From positions 930,001-994,000 of the forward strand of contig NZ_JAPEPJ010000001.1 in NCBI RefSeq assembly GCF_026340255.1: a DNA stretch of 64,000 nt. Direction: 5' to 3'. The position numbers were made by a program, and so were the translations under genes. Origin of the DNA: Streptomyces sp. NBC_01408. Its GTDB lineage: Bacteria; Actinomycetota; Actinomycetes; Streptomycetales; Streptomycetaceae. Below the pieces are notes generated by a model. The model was given only the letters and a program-made list of their open reading frames with translations, was not told where the DNA came from and ran no database searches. Below, one piece after another: positions 1 to 9,476 of the stretch (within the stretch, counting starts at the first letter, position 1; each line of letters opens with the position of its first letter).

Positions 1-968
1 AGGGCCGGTTCCGCACGGTGACGTCCGTGGACATTCCGCAGGGCCGGGACCTGAACATCACCCGCGTGCACCGCCGCTGGGGCATGGCCAACATTCCCAA
101 GGTGGGCCGGGTCCGATTCCGGTGGACCAAGGACCTGCCCGTGGGCAAGCACGCCAACGGGGAGAACCGGATCACCGGGGCGCGGCTGGTCAAGGACGTG
201 CTCGGCTGGCACATCGCCTTCCGTGTTCGGACCTTGGAGGCCAAGCCCGATCCCCACCAGGGGCCGGACGTCGGCATAGATGTGGGCGTCACCGTGCCCA
301 TAGCCCTCTCGGACGGCGAAACGTACGAGCACGGCGAATGGCTGACCGGCAAGGAGAAAGCCAGGCTTCTGCACCTGGAGCAGCGCGCCGCGCAGCGTAA
401 GCAGCACCGCAAGCCCGGCGAGCCCACCAGCCGCCGGCTGCACCACACCTACGACCAGATCGCAGGACTCCGCGCGAAAGCCAAGCGCCGGGCCCTGGAC
501 TGGCAGCACCAGACGACCACCGCCATCGCCCGCACATACGGCACCGTTGTGGTCGAAGCACTCACCATCACGAACATGGTCAAGTCAGCCAGGGGAACCA
601 TCGAAGAGCCGGGGAAGAACGTCGCCCAGAAATCCGGGCTGAACCGCTCCATCAGCGGGGAGGCGTGGGGCCGGACGGTCACCATGCTGACGTACAAGAC
701 CGCCCAGCTCGGCGGCACCCTGCACAAGGTCCCGGCCCCCAATACTTCCCGGCGATGCTCCGCGTGCGGCTTCATCACGCCGGGGAGCCGAGAGTCCCAG
801 GCCGTGTTCGTGTGCAAGAACCCGGACTGCGGCTGGTCAGGCAACGCCGACTGGAACGCAGCCCGGAACGTCTTGCACCTGTACCGGATGGGCCACGCGC
901 TCATCCCGGCTGCCGGGAGGGCAGTCGTCAGGCGTGCCAAACGCGTCAAGCCCGCTGCCGCAAGGTAA
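1..968 (+). CDS. tnpB: TnpB-type RNA-guided nuclease of an IS200/IS605-like element, 5' truncated by the window edge
   Basis: The frame is open from the first base, so the N-terminus lies outside the window; the first in-window start is a GTG at 18 (316 residues visible, full-length TnpB is usually near 400). Counted from that GTG, RuvC-like residues look intact: Asp88 in VGIDVGVTV, Glu180 in VVVEALTI and Asp278 in NADWNAA. A four-Cys zinc ribbon (Cys247, 250, 266, 271) sits between the last two. TnpB proteins cut DNA under guidance of an RNA made from the element's right end. No TnpA transposase is visible in the window. The stop is followed within 10 nt by a hairpin typical of the element's right end. 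The nuclease may be active, but the missing N-terminus cannot be judged. Confidence 0.93.
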   Translation, partial: GRFRTVTSVDIPQGRDLNITRVHRRWGMANIPKVGRVRFRWTKDLPVGKHANGENRITGARLVKDVLGWHIAFRVRTLEAKPDPHQGPDVGIDVGVTVPIALSDGETYEHGEWLTGKEKARLLHLEQRAAQRKQHRKPGEPTSRRLHHTYDQIAGLRAKAKRRALDWQHQTTTAIARTYGTVVVEALTITNMVKSARGTIEEPGKNVAQKSGLNRSISGEAWGRTVTMLTYKTAQLGGTLHKVPAPNTSRRCSACGFITPGSRESQAVFVCKNPDCGWSGNADWNAARNVLHLYRMGHALIPAAGRAVVRRAKRVKPAAAR

Positions 969-1006
969 GCAGGAATCTCCCGGCTTCAGCCGGGAGAGCA
1001 CTTCAA
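860..1006 (+). ncRNA. Predicted reRNA (omegaRNA) scaffold and right end of the TnpB element
   Basis: A perfect 8-bp stem with a TTCA loop at 977-996 follows the tnpB stop, then the element appears to end at CTTCAA (1001-1006). This resembles the right end of actinobacterial TnpB elements, where the guide RNA scaffold overlaps the 3' end of tnpB. The 5' boundary given here is approximate and inferred from family behaviour. The guide would start at 1007, inside the neighbouring gene remnant. Confidence 0.5.
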
Positions 1007-1135
1007 GAACTCGACCCCGCCACCGAGGCGTACGTCGCCACCGGCATCTTCCGCGACCGGCTGACCGTCTCCGTCCCCTTCCCCATCGACCTGGACCTGA
1101 CCGCGATCACACCGAAGCGGCGACGGCCCGAATAG
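1007..1135 (+). pseudogene. C-terminal remnant of a gene split by the TnpB element, probably Uma2-family
   Basis: Immediately after the predicted element end, 42 codons stay open and end in TAG at 1133-1135. They begin ELDPATEAYVATGIF and end in a PFPIDLDLTAITP-like tail, which resembles the C-terminus of Uma2 (DUF820) PD-(D/E)XK nuclease-fold proteins that are numerous in Streptomyces. There is no start codon or ribosome site of its own. The rest of the gene should lie on the far side of the element, outside the window. The family assignment rests on a short segment. Confidence 0.5.
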
Positions 1136-1146
1136 CGCACACGGCG

Positions 1147-1181
1147 AAGGGCCCGGCTCCCCCAACGGGAGCCGGGCCCTT
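1147..1181. terminator. Bidirectional hairpin terminator between the remnant and nuoN
   Basis: A perfect 15-bp inverted repeat (1147-1161 with 1167-1181, 5-nt loop) has AA on one flank and TT on the other. It lies between the plus-strand remnant and the minus-strand nuo operon and probably ends the nuo transcript. Confidence 0.8.
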
Positions 1182-1200
1182 ACCCGTACCGCGGACCGGA

Positions 1201-2856
1201 TCAGCGGACGAACGTGCTCGCCTGCCCCGCCAGTTCCAGGAAGTACTGCGGGGCCAGGCCCAGGACCAGGGTGACCGCGACGCCGACCGCGATCGTCGTC
1301 ATCGTCAGCGGCGAGGGGACGGCCACCGTCGGGCCGTCGGCCTTCGGCTCGCTGAAGAACATCAGGACGATCACCCGGATGTAGAAGAACGCGGCGATCG
1401 CGGACGAGATCACACCGACCACGACCAGCACTCCCGCGCCGCCCTCCGCCGCCGCCTTGAACACGGCGAACTTCCCGGTGAAGCCGGACGTCAGCGGGAT
1501 GCCGGCGAAGGCCAGCAGGAACACCGCGAAGACCGCTGCGGTCAGCGGCGAACGACGGCCGAGCCCCGCCCACTTCGACAGGTGCGTCGCCTCGCCGCCC
1601 GCGTCGCGCACCAGCGTGACCACCGCGAACGCGCCGATCGTCACGAAGGAGTAGGCCGCCAGGTAGAAGAGGACTGACTGGACGCCCTCCGCCGAGGTGG
1701 CGATCACACCGGCCAGGATGAAGCCCGCGTGCGCGATCGAGGAGTAGGCCAGGAGCCGCTTGACGTCGGTCTGGGTGACCGCGATGACCGCGCCCGCCAG
1801 CATCGTCACGATGGCCACGCCCCACATCACCGGCCGCCAGTCCCACCGCAGGCCCGGCAGGACCACGTACAGCAGCCGCAGCAGCGCGCCGAAGGCCGCG
1901 ACCTTCGTCGCCGCCGCCATGAACCCGGTGACGGGGGTCGGGGCGCCCTGGTAGACGTCCGGGGTCCACATGTGGAAGGGGACCGCGCCGACCTTGAACA
2001 GCAGGCCCGTCAGGATGAGCGCGCCACCGATGAGCAGCAGCGCGTCGTTGCCCATGGTGTCGGCCAGCGCCGGGTCGATCTTCGAGACCGTGCCGTCCAC
2101 CACGTCGGCGATCACCGCGTACGAGACCGAGCCCGCGTACCCGTAGAGCAGCGCGATGCCGAAGAGGAGGAAGGCGGAGGAGAAGGCGCCCAGCAGGAAG
2201 TACTTGACCGCGGCCTCCTGCGACATCAGCCGCTGGCGGCGGGCGACGGCGCAGAGCAGGTACAGCGGGAGGGAGAACACCTCGAGGGCGATGAACAGCG
2301 TCAGCAGGTCGTTGGCCGCCGGGAAGATCAGCATGCCGGCGATCGCGAACAGGGCCAGCGGGAAGACCTCGGTGGTGGTGAAACCGGCCTTGACGGCGGC
2401 CTTCTCGCTCTCGCTGCCCGGTACGGACGCCGCCTGCGCGGCGAAGGAGTCGACCCGGTTGCCGTGGGCGGCCGGGTCCAGGCGCCGCTCGGCGAAGGTG
2501 AACACCGCGACGACCGAGGCCAGCAGGATGGTGCCCTGGAGGAAGAGGGCGGGGCCGTCCACGGCGATGGCGCCCATCGCGGCGATGTGCGCCTTGGTGC
2601 TCCCGTACCCGCCGGCCGCGAGGCCGACGACCGCAGCGAAGGCCGAGGCCAGCGCGGCGACGGCGAGGAACACCTGGACGTAGTAACGGGACTTGCGCGG
2701 TACGAAGGCCTCGACGAGGACTCCGAGGACCGCCGCGCCCACCACGATCAGGGTGGGCGCGAGCTGCGCGTACTCGATGACGGGCGCCGGGATCCGGTCG
2801 ACCGGTGCCTCGGCCGCCAGCGTCCACAGGCTCTGGGCAGCAGTCACTGTGCTCAC
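1201..2856 (-). CDS. nuoN: NADH-quinone oxidoreductase subunit N
   Basis: 551-residue polytopic membrane protein, one of the three antiporter-like subunits of complex I that couple quinone reduction to proton translocation. The central proton-antiporter region is visible (LLIGGALILTGLLFKVGAVPFHMW and the VTQTDVKRLLAYSSIAHAG segment, with its conserved Lys residues), and the N-terminal sequence is typical of actinobacterial NuoN. It is the last gene of the nuo operon. Its start overlaps the stop of nuoM by 4 nt, which suggests translational coupling. Confidence 0.97.
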   Translation of the reverse strand: MSTVTAAQSLWTLAAEAPVDRIPAPVIEYAQLAPTLIVVGAAVLGVLVEAFVPRKSRYYVQVFLAVAALASAFAAVVGLAAGGYGSTKAHIAAMGAIAVDGPALFLQGTILLASVVAVFTFAERRLDPAAHGNRVDSFAAQAASVPGSESEKAAVKAGFTTTEVFPLALFAIAGMLIFPAANDLLTLFIALEVFSLPLYLLCAVARRQRLMSQEAAVKYFLLGAFSSAFLLFGIALLYGYAGSVSYAVIADVVDGTVSKIDPALADTMGNDALLLIGGALILTGLLFKVGAVPFHMWTPDVYQGAPTPVTGFMAAATKVAAFGALLRLLYVVLPGLRWDWRPVMWGVAIVTMLAGAVIAVTQTDVKRLLAYSSIAHAGFILAGVIATSAEGVQSVLFYLAAYSFVTIGAFAVVTLVRDAGGEATHLSKWAGLGRRSPLTAAVFAVFLLAFAGIPLTSGFTGKFAVFKAAAEGGAGVLVVVGVISSAIAAFFYIRVIVLMFFSEPKADGPTVAVPSPLTMTTIAVGVAVTLVLGLAPQYFLELAGQASTFVR

Positions 2857-4445
2857 TTCGCCGCCTCCCCATTCTTGGCCTCGACAGCCACCTCGGGCTT
2901 CGGGTCGGTCTGCTTCACGTCCGACATGGTGTGCTCCACCGCCGGGTTGACGATGTCCGTCAGTACCTTCGGGTAGACGCCCAGACCGATCAGCAGCGCG
3001 ATCAGCGGGGCGACGACGAGCACCTCCCGCAGGCGCAGGTCCGGCATGGTGCGGACCTCTTCCTTCACGGGGCCGGTCATCGTGCGCTGGTAGAGCACCA
3101 GGGTGTACAGCGCGGCCAGCACGATGCCGAGGGTGGCGATGATGCCGACGACCGGGTACCGGGCGAACGTGCCGACCAGGACCAGGAATTCACTGACGAA
3201 GGGCGCGAGGCCCGGCAGTGAGAGGGTGGCGAGGCCACCGATCAGGAAGGTGCCGGCGAGGACCGGGGCCACCTTCTGCACGCCTCCGTAGTCGGCGATG
3301 AGCCGGGAGCCGCGCCGAGAGATCAGGAATCCGGCGACCAGCATCAGCGCCGCCGTCGACAGGCCGTGGTTGACCATGTAGAGGGTGGCGCCGGACTGTC
3401 CCTGGGAGGTCATCGCGAAGATGCCCAGGATGATGAAGCCGAAGTGCGAGATCGAGGCGTAGGCGACCAGCCGCTTGATGTCCCGCTGCCCGACCGCGAC
3501 CAGCGCACCGTAGACGATGCTGATCAGGGCGAGGACGAGGATCACCGGCGTGGCCCACTTGCTGGCTTCCGGGAAGAGCCCGAGGCAGAAGCGGAGCATC
3601 GCGAAGGTGCCGACCTTGTCGACGACCGCGGTGATCAGCACGGCGACCGGGGCGGTGGCCTCGCCCATCGCGTTGGGCAGCCAGGTGTGCAGCGGCCACA
3701 GCGGGGCCTTCACCGCGAAGGCGAAGAAGAAGCCGAGGAACAGCAGCCGCTCGGTGTTCGTCGCCATGTCGAGCGTGCCCGCGGCGCGGGCGGCGGCGAT
3801 CTCCTGGAGCGAGAAGTTCCCGGCGACCACGTAGAGGCCGATGACGGCGGCCAGCATGATCAGGCCGCCGACCAGGTTGTAGAGGAGGAACTTGACCGCC
3901 GCGTACGAGCGCTGCGCGGCCGCGTTCTCGTCGGAACCTGAATGGGCCCGGTCCCCGAAGCCGCCGATGAGGAAGTACATCGGGATGAGCATGGCTTCGA
4001 AGAAGATGTAGAAGAGGAAGACGTCGGTGGCCTCGAAGGAGATGATCACCATCGCCTCGACCAGCAGGATCAGGGCGAAGAAGCCCTGCGTCGGGCGCCA
4101 GCGGGAAGAACTTGTCTCCAGGGGGTCCGCGTCGTGCCAGCCGGCCGCGATCACGAAGGGGATGAGGAGCGCGGTGAGCCCGATGAGCACCACCCCGATC
4201 CCGTCCACGCCCAGTTCGTAGCGGACGCCGAAGTCGGCGATCCAGGAGCGGGACTCGGTGAGCTGGTAGCGGTCGCCGCCGGGCTCGAAGCGGATCGCGA
4301 CGAGCACGGCCAGGGCCAGTGTCGCCAGCGAGAACAGCAGCGCGAGCCACTTGGCGGCGGTCCTGCGGGAGGCCGGTACGGCCGCCGTGAGGATCGCGCC
4401 GACCGCGGGGACCGCGGCCGTCACCGTCAGAAGCGGGAAATTCAT
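2853..4445 (-). CDS. nuoM: NADH-quinone oxidoreductase subunit M
   Basis: 530-residue antiporter-like membrane subunit of complex I. It contains the ELGVDGIGVVLIGLTALL segment and the channel segments around LWPLHTWLPNAMGEATAPVAV and GQRDIKRLVAYASISHFG, including the conserved charged residues of the proton path. The C-terminal tail is short and rich in Lys/Glu, as is common in Streptomyces. It starts 2 nt beyond the nuoL stop and overlaps nuoN, so it sits firmly within the operon. Confidence 0.97.
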   Translation of the reverse strand: MNFPLLTVTAAVPAVGAILTAAVPASRRTAAKWLALLFSLATLALAVLVAIRFEPGGDRYQLTESRSWIADFGVRYELGVDGIGVVLIGLTALLIPFVIAAGWHDADPLETSSSRWRPTQGFFALILLVEAMVIISFEATDVFLFYIFFEAMLIPMYFLIGGFGDRAHSGSDENAAAQRSYAAVKFLLYNLVGGLIMLAAVIGLYVVAGNFSLQEIAAARAAGTLDMATNTERLLFLGFFFAFAVKAPLWPLHTWLPNAMGEATAPVAVLITAVVDKVGTFAMLRFCLGLFPEASKWATPVILVLALISIVYGALVAVGQRDIKRLVAYASISHFGFIILGIFAMTSQGQSGATLYMVNHGLSTAALMLVAGFLISRRGSRLIADYGGVQKVAPVLAGTFLIGGLATLSLPGLAPFVSEFLVLVGTFARYPVVGIIATLGIVLAALYTLVLYQRTMTGPVKEEVRTMPDLRLREVLVVAPLIALLIGLGVYPKVLTDIVNPAVEHTMSDVKQTDPKPEVAVEAKNGEAAK

Positions 4446-4446
4446 C

Positions 4447-6387
4447 TCACACCGCCCTCATCAGCAGGGTCGCGGCGATCAGGATCGCCGTGCCCCCGAA
4501 CATCGAGACCGCGTAGCTGCGGGCGTAGCCGTTCTGGAGCTTGCGCAGCCGGCCCGAGAGCCCGCCGACCGAGGCGGCCGTCCCGTTGACCACTCCGTCG
4601 ACCAGGCTGTGGTCGACGTAGACGAGCGAGCGGGTCAGGTGCTCCCCGCCGCGCACCAGCACGACGTGGTTGAAGTCGTCCTGGTACAGGTCCCGCCGGG
4701 CCGCCCGGGTGAGGAGCGAGCCCCGCGGGGCGAGGACCGGGACGGGCTTGCGGCCGTACATGCCCCAGGCGATGGCGACACCGACGACCAGGACCGCCAT
4801 GGTGGCCAGCGTGACCGTGAGGGCGCTGACCGGCGGGTGGCCGTGCTCGTACCCGGTGACGGGCTCCAGCCAGTTCAGGAAGCGGTCGCCGATGCTGAAG
4901 AAGCCGCCGGCGAACACGGACCCGAAGGCCAGCAGGATCATCGGGATGGTCATCGACTTCGGAGACTCGTGCGGGTGCGGCAGCTCGCCGGGGTGCGCTT
5001 CGGCGCCGGGCTCGACCCCAGGGGTCTTGTCCGGGTCCGGGGCCGGCTGCCAGCGCTTCTCGCCGAAGAAGGTGAGGAGCATGACGCGGGTCATGTAGAA
5101 GGCGGTGATGCCCGCGCCCAGCAGGGTCACTCCGCCCAGGATCCAGCCCTCGGTGCCGCCCTTCGCGAAGGCCGCCTCGATGATCATGTCCTTGGAGAAG
5201 AAGCCCGACAGGCCCGGGAAGCCGATGATGGCGAGGTAGCCGAGGCCGAAGGTGACGAAGGTGACCGGCATGTACTTCCGCAGGGCGCCGTACTTGCGCA
5301 TGTCGACCTCGTCGTTCATCCCGTGCATCACGGAACCGGCGCCGAGGAAGAGGCCCGCCTTGAAGAAGCCGTGCGTCACCAGGTGCATGATCGCGAAGAC
5401 GTAGCCGATCGGGCCGAGGCCCGCGGCCAGGATCATGTAGCCGATCTGCGACATCGTGGAGCCCGCCAGGGCCTTCTTGATGTCGTCCTTCGCGCAACCG
5501 ACGATCGCACCGAAGAGGAGCGTGACCGCGCCGACGACGACGACCGCGGTCTGCGCGTCGGGCGCCCCGTTGAAGATGGCGCCCGAGCGGACGATCAGGT
5601 ACACGCCGGCGGTGACCATCGTCGCCGCGTGGATGAGGGCCGAGACCGGGGTCGGGCCCTCCATCGCGTCGCCGAGCCAGGACTGCAGCGGCACCTGGGC
5701 CGACTTGCCGCATGCGGCCAGCAGCAGCAGCAGGCCGATGGCCGTCAGGGTGCCTTCCGAGGTCTCGCCGACCGCGCCGAGCACCGGCTCGAAGGCGAAG
5801 GTGCCGAACGTGGTGAACATCAGCATGATCGCGATCGACAGGCCCATGTCGCCGACCCGGTTGACCAGGAAGGCCTTCTTCGCGGCGGTGGCCGCGCTGG
5901 GCTTGTGCTGCCAGAAGCCGATCAGGAGGTAGGAGGCGAGGCCCACGCCCTCCCAGCCGAAGTACAGCAGCAGGTAGTTGTCGGCGATGACGAGCAGCAG
6001 CATCGCCGCGACGAACAGGTTCAGGTAGCCGAAGAAGCGGCGGCGGCGCTCGTCGTGCTCCATGTACCCGATCGAGTACACGTGGATGAGCGTGCCCACC
6101 CCGGAGATCAGCAGGACGAACGTCATCGACAGCTGGTCGAGCTGGAAGGCGATGTCCGCCTGGAAGCCCTCCACCGGGATCCAGCTCCACAGGTACTGGT
6201 TCAGGGTCCGGTCGTCGGCGCTGCGCCCCAGCATGTCGACGAACAGCACGGCGCCGATCCCGAAGGAGACGGCCGCGAGCAGGGTGCCGATCCAGTGGCC
6301 GGCTTTGTCGAGGCGCCGGCCGCCGCACAGCAGCACCACCGCTCCGAGCAGGGGCGCCGCCACCAGCAGCGCAATCAGATTCTCCAC
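4447..6387 (-). CDS. nuoL: NADH-quinone oxidoreductase subunit L
   Basis: 646-residue, the largest antiporter-like membrane subunit of complex I. Motifs include [51 protein letters not shown] and [21 protein letters not shown]. The C-terminus carries the extra helical extension typical of NuoL. It follows nuoK after 12 nt. Confidence 0.97.
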   Translation of the reverse strand: MENLIALLVAAPLLGAVVLLCGGRRLDKAGHWIGTLLAAVSFGIGAVLFVDMLGRSADDRTLNQYLWSWIPVEGFQADIAFQLDQLSMTFVLLISGVGTLIHVYSIGYMEHDERRRRFFGYLNLFVAAMLLLVIADNYLLLYFGWEGVGLASYLLIGFWQHKPSAATAAKKAFLVNRVGDMGLSIAIMLMFTTFGTFAFEPVLGAVGETSEGTLTAIGLLLLLAACGKSAQVPLQSWLGDAMEGPTPVSALIHAATMVTAGVYLIVRSGAIFNGAPDAQTAVVVVGAVTLLFGAIVGCAKDDIKKALAGSTMSQIGYMILAAGLGPIGYVFAIMHLVTHGFFKAGLFLGAGSVMHGMNDEVDMRKYGALRKYMPVTFVTFGLGYLAIIGFPGLSGFFSKDMIIEAAFAKGGTEGWILGGVTLLGAGITAFYMTRVMLLTFFGEKRWQPAPDPDKTPGVEPGAEAHPGELPHPHESPKSMTIPMILLAFGSVFAGGFFSIGDRFLNWLEPVTGYEHGHPPVSALTVTLATMAVLVVGVAIAWGMYGRKPVPVLAPRGSLLTRAARRDLYQDDFNHVVLVRGGEHLTRSLVYVDHSLVDGVVNGTAASVGGLSGRLRKLQNGYARSYAVSMFGGTAILIAATLLMRAV

Positions 6388-6399
6388 TGTGAACGCCCC

Positions 6400-6699
6400 T
6401 TACAGCTTCATCAGGCTGGCGTCGTCGACCGAGGCCGAGTGGCGGGTACGGAAGAGCGACACGATGATCGCCAGGCCGACCACGACCTCCGCGGCGGCGA
6501 CGACCATCGTGAAGAACGCGATGATCTGGCCGTCGAGGTTGCCGTGCATACGGGAGAAGGCGACGAAGGCGAGGTTGCAGGCGTTGAGCATCAGCTCGAC
6601 GCACATGAACAGCACGATCGCGTTCTTGCGGATCAGCACACCGGCAGCGCCGATGGTGAACAGCAGGGCCGCCAGGTACAGGTAGTTGACCGGATTCAC
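6400..6699 (-). CDS. nuoK: NADH-quinone oxidoreductase subunit K
   Basis: 99-residue subunit with three predicted membrane helices. The conserved buried glutamates lie in the second and third helices ([15 protein letters not shown] and [14 protein letters not shown]). The length is normal for the family. The start overlaps the nuoJ stop by 4 nt. Confidence 0.97.
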   Translation of the reverse strand: MNPVNYLYLAALLFTIGAAGVLIRKNAIVLFMCVELMLNACNLAFVAFSRMHGNLDGQIIAFFTMVVAAAEVVVGLAIIVSLFRTRHSASVDDASLMKL

Positions 6700-7505
6700 T
6701 TCGAGGCCTCCTCACGGCCGAGGCGCTCCGAGGACCGCTGCTCCAGCGCCTTGAGGTCGTCCAGGGCCTCGGCGGAGACGTCCCGGATCTGGCCGCGGCC
6801 GCGCAGCGTCTTGTTGACCGTCAGCTCGGACGGGGTGCCGTCCGGCAGCAGGCCCGCGACGTCCACCGCGTTGTGCCGGGCGTAGACGCCGGGGGCGGGC
6901 AGCGGCGGGAGCTGGACGCCCTCGCGGACGCGCTTCTCGGCCAGCTCGCGCTGGGTGGCGGCCCGTTCGGTGCGCTCGCGGTGGGTGAGCACCATCGCAC
7001 CGACGGCCGCGGTGATGAGCAGCGCGCCGGTGAGCTCGAAGGCGAAGACGTACTTGGTGAAGATCAGCTGGGCCAGGCCCTCGACGTGTCCGGCGGAGTT
7101 GATCCGGCCGAGCCCGTTGAAGTGGCTGAGCCCGGCCTGGGCGATTCCGGCGATCAGCAGGATGCCGAAGCCGAGTCCGCACAGGACGGCGAGCCAGCGC
7201 TGCCCCTTGATGGTCTCCTTCAGGGAGTCGGCGGCGGTGACGCCGACGAGCATGACCACGAAGAGGAAGAGCATCATGATCGCGCCGGTGTAGACGATGA
7301 TCTGGACGACGCCCAGGAAGTACGCCCCGTTGGCGAGGTAGAAGACCGCCAGGATGATCATCGTCCCGGCCAGGCTCAGCGCGCTGTGCACGGCCTTCTT
7401 CATCAGGATCGTGGCCAGCGCGCCGATGACGGCGACCGTGCCGAGGACCCAGAACTGGACCGCCTCGCCCGTCGAGGTCAAGGAGGCGGCGGCGAGGGCG
7501 CTCAT
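6696..7505 (-). CDS. nuoJ: NADH-quinone oxidoreductase subunit J
   Basis: 269 residues beginning [11 protein letters not shown]. Five membrane helices in the first ~175 residues match NuoJ ([20 protein letters not shown], then [20 protein letters not shown] with the conserved helix 3 region). A hydrophilic tail of about 90 residues follows; such a tail is common in actinobacteria. The start at 7505 is chosen because its ATG overlaps the nuoI TGA (ATGA); the same frame runs further upstream but only through nuoI. Confidence 0.95.
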   Translation of the reverse strand: MSALAAASLTSTGEAVQFWVLGTVAVIGALATILMKKAVHSALSLAGTMIILAVFYLANGAYFLGVVQIIVYTGAIMMLFLFVVMLVGVTAADSLKETIKGQRWLAVLCGLGFGILLIAGIAQAGLSHFNGLGRINSAGHVEGLAQLIFTKYVFAFELTGALLITAAVGAMVLTHRERTERAATQRELAEKRVREGVQLPPLPAPGVYARHNAVDVAGLLPDGTPSELTVNKTLRGRGQIRDVSAEALDDLKALEQRSSERLGREEASK

Positions 7506-8116
7506 GCCTGCACCTCCTCGGCGGCTTCCACGGCCTGACCCGCGGGCACCTCGCCCTTGGAGACGGCCGTCTGCCGCTCGGTGCCGGGGGCGGCCCCCGT
7601 CACCAGTCCGCGGTAGTAGTCCGTGTCCTCGGTGCCGGGGTACATCGGGTGCGGCGCCTCGACCATGCCCTCGGTGAGCCCGGCGAGCAGCTGCTCCTTG
7701 GTGTAGATGAGCGACTCGCGGCTCGCGTCGGCCAGTTCGAACTCGTTGGTCATGGTCAGCGCCCTCGTCGGGCACGCCTCGACGCACAGCCCGCACAGGA
7801 TGCAGCGGGCGTAGTTGATCTGGTAGACGGCGCCGTACCGCTCGCCCGGGGAGTAGCGCTCCTCCTCGGTGTTGTCCGCGCCCTCCACGTAGATGGCGTC
7901 GGCGGGGCAGGCCCAGGCGCACAGTTCGCACCCGATGCACTTCTCCAGACCGTCCGGGTGCAGGTTGAGCTGGTGCCGTCCGTGGAAGCGCGGGGCGGTG
8001 GTCTTCTGCTGCTCCGGGTACTGCTCGGTGAGGCGCTTCTTGAACATGGCCTTGAAGGTCACGCCGAAGCCGGCCACCGGGTTCTGCCACTTCTCGCTCT
8101 TGTCAGCGTCAGACAT
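7502..8116 (-). CDS. nuoI: NADH-quinone oxidoreductase subunit I (2x[4Fe-4S])
   Basis: 204 residues beginning [13 protein letters not shown]. Two ferredoxin-type cluster motifs, [12 protein letters not shown] and [12 protein letters not shown], bind the [4Fe-4S] clusters that pass electrons toward the quinone site. An ATG 17 codons upstream is in frame, but the start at 8116 has a GAGGAGG site at proper distance and matches the family N-terminus. The first 8 nt overlap the end of nuoH. Confidence 0.95.
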   Translation of the reverse strand: MSDADKSEKWQNPVAGFGVTFKAMFKKRLTEQYPEQQKTTAPRFHGRHQLNLHPDGLEKCIGCELCAWACPADAIYVEGADNTEEERYSPGERYGAVYQINYARCILCGLCVEACPTRALTMTNEFELADASRESLIYTKEQLLAGLTEGMVEAPHPMYPGTEDTDYYRGLVTGAAPGTERQTAVSKGEVPAGQAVEAAEEVQA

Positions 8117-9476
8117 TCTCAGCACCCTCCTCTCGGTCACTGTCAGTATTCGCCCCGCCACTGACAATCAGCTCCCGCTCGCTGCGGGGCCGCCTGCGCG
8201 GTACGGGTGCCAGCCGCTGGCCGGGCTTGGGCGGTACGGGGAACCCGCCCGCCATCGGGTCGAAGGTCTCGGCCGCGGCCTTGCCGGCCTGTGCCGCCTC
8301 CGCCTTCTCGCGTTTGTCGCGGAAGAGGTCCGCGACGAAGGAGAGGAGCAGGATCCCGATGACCCCGCCGCCGACGTAGAGGACGATCTCGCTGAAGTCG
8401 TACGCCTCGTTGCGCAGTGCGCGGACGGTCGCGACCAGCATCAGCCACACCACGGAGACCGGGATCAGGACCTTCCAGCCGAGCTTCATCAGCTGGTCGT
8501 AGCGCACGCGCGGCAGCGTGCCGCGCAGCCAGATGAAGAAGAACAGCAGCAGCTGGACCTTGAGGACGAACCAGAGCATCGGCCACCAGCCGTGGTTCGC
8601 GCCCTCCCAGAAGGTGCTGATCGGGTACGGGGCCCGCCAGCCGCCCAGGAAGAGGGTGACCGAGACCGCCGAGACGGTGACCATGTTGACGTACTCGGCG
8701 AGCATGAACAGCGCGAACTTGATGGACGAGTACTCGGTGTTGAAGCCGCCGACCAGGTCGCCCTCGGACTCCGGCATGTCGAAGGGGGCGCGGTTCGTCT
8801 CGCCGACCATCGTGATGACGTAGATGATGAAGGAGACCGGCAGCAGGACGATGAACCAGCGGTCCGCCTGGGCTTCCACGATCGCCGAGGTCGACATCGA
8901 CCCCGAGTAGAGGAAGACCGAGGCGAAGGCCGCGCCCATGGCGATCTCGTAGGAGATCATCTGCGCGCAGGAGCGCAGGCCGCCGAGGAGCGGGTACGTG
9001 GAGCCGGAGGACCAGCCCGCCAGGACGATGCCGTAGATCCCGACCGAGGCCACCGCGAGGATGTACAGCATCGCGATGGGCAGGTCGGTCAGCTGCATCG
9101 TGGTGCGCTGGCCGAAGATGGAGACCTCGTCGCCCGCCGGGCCGAAGGGGATCACCGCGATGGCCATGAAGGCCGGGATCGCCGCGATGATCGGGGCCAG
9201 GACGTACACCACCTTGTCGGCCCGCTTGACGATGATGTCTTCCTTCAGCATCAGCTTGACGCCGTCGGCGAGCGACTGGAGCAGGCCCCAGGGGCCGTGC
9301 CGGTTCGGGCCGATGCGCAGCTGCATCCAGGCGACGACCTTGCGCTCCCACACGATGGAGAAGAGCACCGTCACCATCAGGAAGGCGAAGCAGAACACCG
9401 CCTTGATGACGACCAGCCACCAGACGTCCCGCCCGAAGAGGGAGAGGTCCTCGGCCGCGAGCTGTACCGCGTTCAC
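8109..9476 (-). CDS. nuoH: NADH-quinone oxidoreductase subunit H
   Basis: 455-residue membrane subunit that forms much of the quinone-binding chamber. Family motifs include [29 protein letters not shown] and [22 protein letters not shown]. The C-terminal ~60 residues form a soluble Pro/Arg-rich extension, common in Streptomyces NuoH. Its start overlaps the nuoG stop by 4 nt. Confidence 0.97.
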   Translation of the reverse strand: MNAVQLAAEDLSLFGRDVWWLVVIKAVFCFAFLMVTVLFSIVWERKVVAWMQLRIGPNRHGPWGLLQSLADGVKLMLKEDIIVKRADKVVYVLAPIIAAIPAFMAIAVIPFGPAGDEVSIFGQRTTMQLTDLPIAMLYILAVASVGIYGIVLAGWSSGSTYPLLGGLRSCAQMISYEIAMGAAFASVFLYSGSMSTSAIVEAQADRWFIVLLPVSFIIYVITMVGETNRAPFDMPESEGDLVGGFNTEYSSIKFALFMLAEYVNMVTVSAVSVTLFLGGWRAPYPISTFWEGANHGWWPMLWFVLKVQLLLFFFIWLRGTLPRVRYDQLMKLGWKVLIPVSVVWLMLVATVRALRNEAYDFSEIVLYVGGGVIGILLLSFVADLFRDKREKAEAAQAGKAAAETFDPMAGGFPVPPKPGQRLAPVPRRRPRSERELIVSGGANTDSDREEGAENV

